Positions 62,464 through 64,000 of a stretch of 64,000 bases of DNA are shown piece after piece. The notes beneath the pieces are model-generated. The model did not search any database, was not told the DNA's origin, and saw only the letters and a list, made by a program, of their open reading frames with translations. Location of the stretch: the NCBI RefSeq assembly GCF_905171765.1, contig NC_053389.1:747845146-747909145 (forward strand). Reading direction: 5' to 3'. How positions within the stretch are numbered: position 1 is the stretch's first letter; the number at the start of each line of letters is the position of its first letter. Source of the stretch: Bufo bufo. Its lineage: Eukaryota; Chordata; Amphibia; Anura; Bufonidae. Position numbers and translations under genes: made by a program.

Positions 62464-62866
62464 GAAACTTATAGAGGTTTCAAGTAGAGGTAGATACCGG
62501 TCGCTCACAGATAGTTGGGATTCTCTCATTTCCTTCCCCATTCAGTTTAACATAAACACACTCACACAAATATTTGGGAGGGTAAACGCGTTGGCTTGGG
62601 AAGTTGGTCCAGGGATGGGACACCTCTCTTGGAATTTGGTCTTTAGCTAGATTGGTAGTTACCTATTATTGGAATAATACTAATAATAAGAATAAATGTC
62701 GTAATGTCTTGTATTCATCTTGTGATCTAATTACATCATAATGTTGTGATTTGTTGTTTCTTATGTGGTGCATGGAGACCTGTCATAACTCTCCTTTGCG
62801 CTTTTGTTATTTGTATTCATGCTTTTACAAATAAAGCTTTTTTGAAAATCAAAAAAAAAAAAAAAA
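62464..62866 (+). other. 3' UTR and poly(A) of the LINE
   Basis: The 403-bp tail has an AATAAA near 62830 and ends in about 16 A. A 96-codon frame overlapping the ORF2 end in another phase (62360-62650) is a shadow. Confidence 0.85.
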
Positions 62867-63082
62867 GTGTGCAAAGCAGTAATCAAAGCAAAAGGTGGCT
62901 ACTTTGAAGAACCTAGAATATGACATATTTTCAGTTGTTTCACACTTGTTTGTTATGTATATAATTCCACATATGTTAATTCATAGTTTTGATGCCTTCA
63001 GTGTGAATCTACAATTTTCATAGTCATGAAAATAAAGAAAACTCTTTGAATGAGAAGGTGTCCAAACTTTTGATCTGTACTG

Positions 63083-63231
63083 TATATTTATATCATGTCA
63101 GACTCAGTCTTAATCAGCAGTTTAGTATATCTCTGTGTATATATATATTTACTATGCATCAGACTCAGTCTTAACAAGTGGTCTAATATATTGCTACTTT
63201 ATCTTGTTCACCCGCTGCAGCATTCATAATA

Positions 63232-63276
<45 letters not shown>

Positions 63277-63284
63277 CCAAAATA
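63083..63284. repeat. hAT remnant and (TA)n microsatellite
   Basis: Two tandem copies of CAGACTCAGTCTTAA(T/C)(C/A)A lie near 63099 and 63158. The GCTGCAGCATTCATA block matches the left side of the insertion cluster at 51050. A (TA)n run of about 40 bp ends at 63274. Confidence 0.5.
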
Positions 63285-64000
63285 GTATAGGGTGTGAACG
63301 GCACCGCAGGTCCAAAGCCAATTGGTTGCCAGCAAATGTTGAAGTGATCCAATCTCCAAAAATGAAGAAAAAGAATATTCCACGGCACTCCAGAAAAGTT
63401 TAATAAATGTGACTTTTATTCACCAACGCAACGTTTCGGTCCACACACTGGAACCTTCCTCAAGCAGTGATACAAATAGTGGGTATAGCAGCATATAAAT
63501 AGGGTGATCAATTTACATTGTGATTAATATAATTAAGTAAAAACATAAAAAATGAACAATATAAATACAGTTTAATGTCCGTGATGTTCCAAAAATTACA
63601 TTCCTTCATAAAGGTCAATCGGATTTCATCAACTAATGTAATAAATGTGAATAAATACATAAAATTCATATAGAAATATAATAATCAGGTGAAAATGATA
63701 ATTACATAATTAGTGCACAGGTGATTCCTAAAACAATAATTAAAAACACATGGTGGATAGCTTAATTCACGTGGGCTCTGTGTCAATGCGCTTTTGCGAT
63801 GTGTGCTTCCTACTTCCGCTCCATTTGGAGCGCATCGTTGGAGCACACACATTACTTCCTCATGGGGACGTCATATTGTAATTGCCTCCTATGAAGTTAG
63901 GTGGCGCATGTATATTGACGTACTAAGAGTCACATGCTTAACATAAGTCATGTGGCTAAAACCCATGTGACCAAGCTCTTAGTGATCACCTGATATCCTA
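63285..64000 (-). mobile_element. Penelope-like element 3' region (tentative)
   Basis: On the minus strand the sequence GAGGAAGGTTCCAGTGTGTG then GACCGAAACGTTG (plus 63428-63462) matches the form of the motif found at ends of Penelope-like elements. There a GA.GAAGG...CCGAAACG pattern belongs to a hammerhead-like ribozyme. The downstream GAATAAAAGTCACATTTATT and the short ATTTTGGC end fit a family end at 63285. The upstream part (to 64000) has no coding sequence in the window. The family call is inferred from this motif only. Confidence 0.4.

Larger units (their letters stand above)
56208..62866 (+). mobile_element. near full-length L1/Tx1-like LINE, TSD GTGTGCAAAG
   Basis: It begins with a run of G, encodes ORF1 and ORF2, and ends with AATAAAGC...AAAATC and a poly(A) of about 16. 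The 10-bp duplications GTGTGCAAAG lie at 56198-56207 and 62867-62876. They fall inside the inverted repeat of Tc1 copy 2. Removing the solo LTR at 60542-60999 leaves about 6.2 kb. One endonuclease lesion near 58570 is the only other break seen in ORF2. The 5' UTR is 131 bp and the inter-ORF spacer is long (891 bp). Confidence 0.96.
55836..63082 (-). mobile_element. Tc1-like deletion derivative, copy 2 (minus), split by a LINE
   Basis: The left end CAGTACAGACC at 55836 and the right end GATCTGTACTG at 63082 are flanked by TA. On the minus strand it keeps one full inverted repeat (interrupted by the LINE), the transposase start (ATG complement near 55998-56000) and a short distal repeat. Nearly all the transposase is deleted. 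Without the LINE and its duplicated target it would be about 580 bp. It lies head-to-head against copy 1 with 14 bases of TA between. Confidence 0.92.

Overview
The window looks like intergenic or intronic DNA from a large, repeat-rich vertebrate genome, most probably an anuran amphibian. That assignment is an inference from the mix of mobile elements: Gmr1-like and chromovirus-type Ty3/Gypsy elements, CR1 and L1/Tx1-like LINEs, Tc1-like DNA transposons including a DD37E type, hAT and PIF/Harbinger MITEs, and a Penelope-like tail. I found no rRNA, tRNA, CRISPR array or prokaryotic operon. Almost every long open frame belongs to a transposable element. The only candidate host coding sequence is three short exon-like segments at 20.65, 21.39 and 21.54 kb that together read as a Ser/Thr-rich stalk and a membrane span.

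Layout, left to right. 1-3761: remains of a hAT element joined to a Gmr1-like retrotransposon (integrase BEFORE reverse transcriptase) with its 3' LTR. 3790-6114: 5' half of a chromovirus on the minus strand. 6325-16429: a 10.1-kb unit with hAT-like ends (TAGTGTTGAGCG) and a 7/8-matching 8-bp target duplication. It has repeat-rich subterminal regions and a decayed three-exon minus-strand gene resembling a Myb/SANT-like DNA-binding protein, with a 30-bp minisatellite in intron 1. A Tc1 element, a hAT MITE and a LINE tail are nested in it. 16.4-25.9 kb: mostly unassigned DNA with two solo LTRs, the candidate host exons and MITEs. 25950-33058: a complete but broken chromovirus on the minus strand, LTR to LTR, carrying a Tc1-like DD37E transposon and a Harbinger MITE. 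33.1-36.6 kb: MITEs and a foldback. 36729-45257: an 8.5-kb hAT element with a perfect 8-bp target duplication, stuffed with a Gmr1 LTR+gag fragment, another LTR-like insertion, two CR1 copies and a 41-bp minisatellite. 45.3-51.1 kb: sparse. 51082-54853: a young Gmr1-like element with a 916-codon open frame. 54885-63082: two Tc1 deletion derivatives in opposite orientation, the second interrupted by a near full-length L1/Tx1-like LINE whose ORF2 is itself interrupted by a solo LTR. 63.1-64.0 kb: hAT remainder and a Penelope-like tail.

The genes do not form a pathway. They are enzymes of independent mobile elements, and their nesting gives a relative order of insertion. The most interesting points are the copia-like domain order of the two Gmr1-like elements, a SCAN-like segment in their Gag, the intact gag-integrase-RT fusion frame, and the Myb/SANT-like gene inside the 10.1-kb hAT-ended unit.
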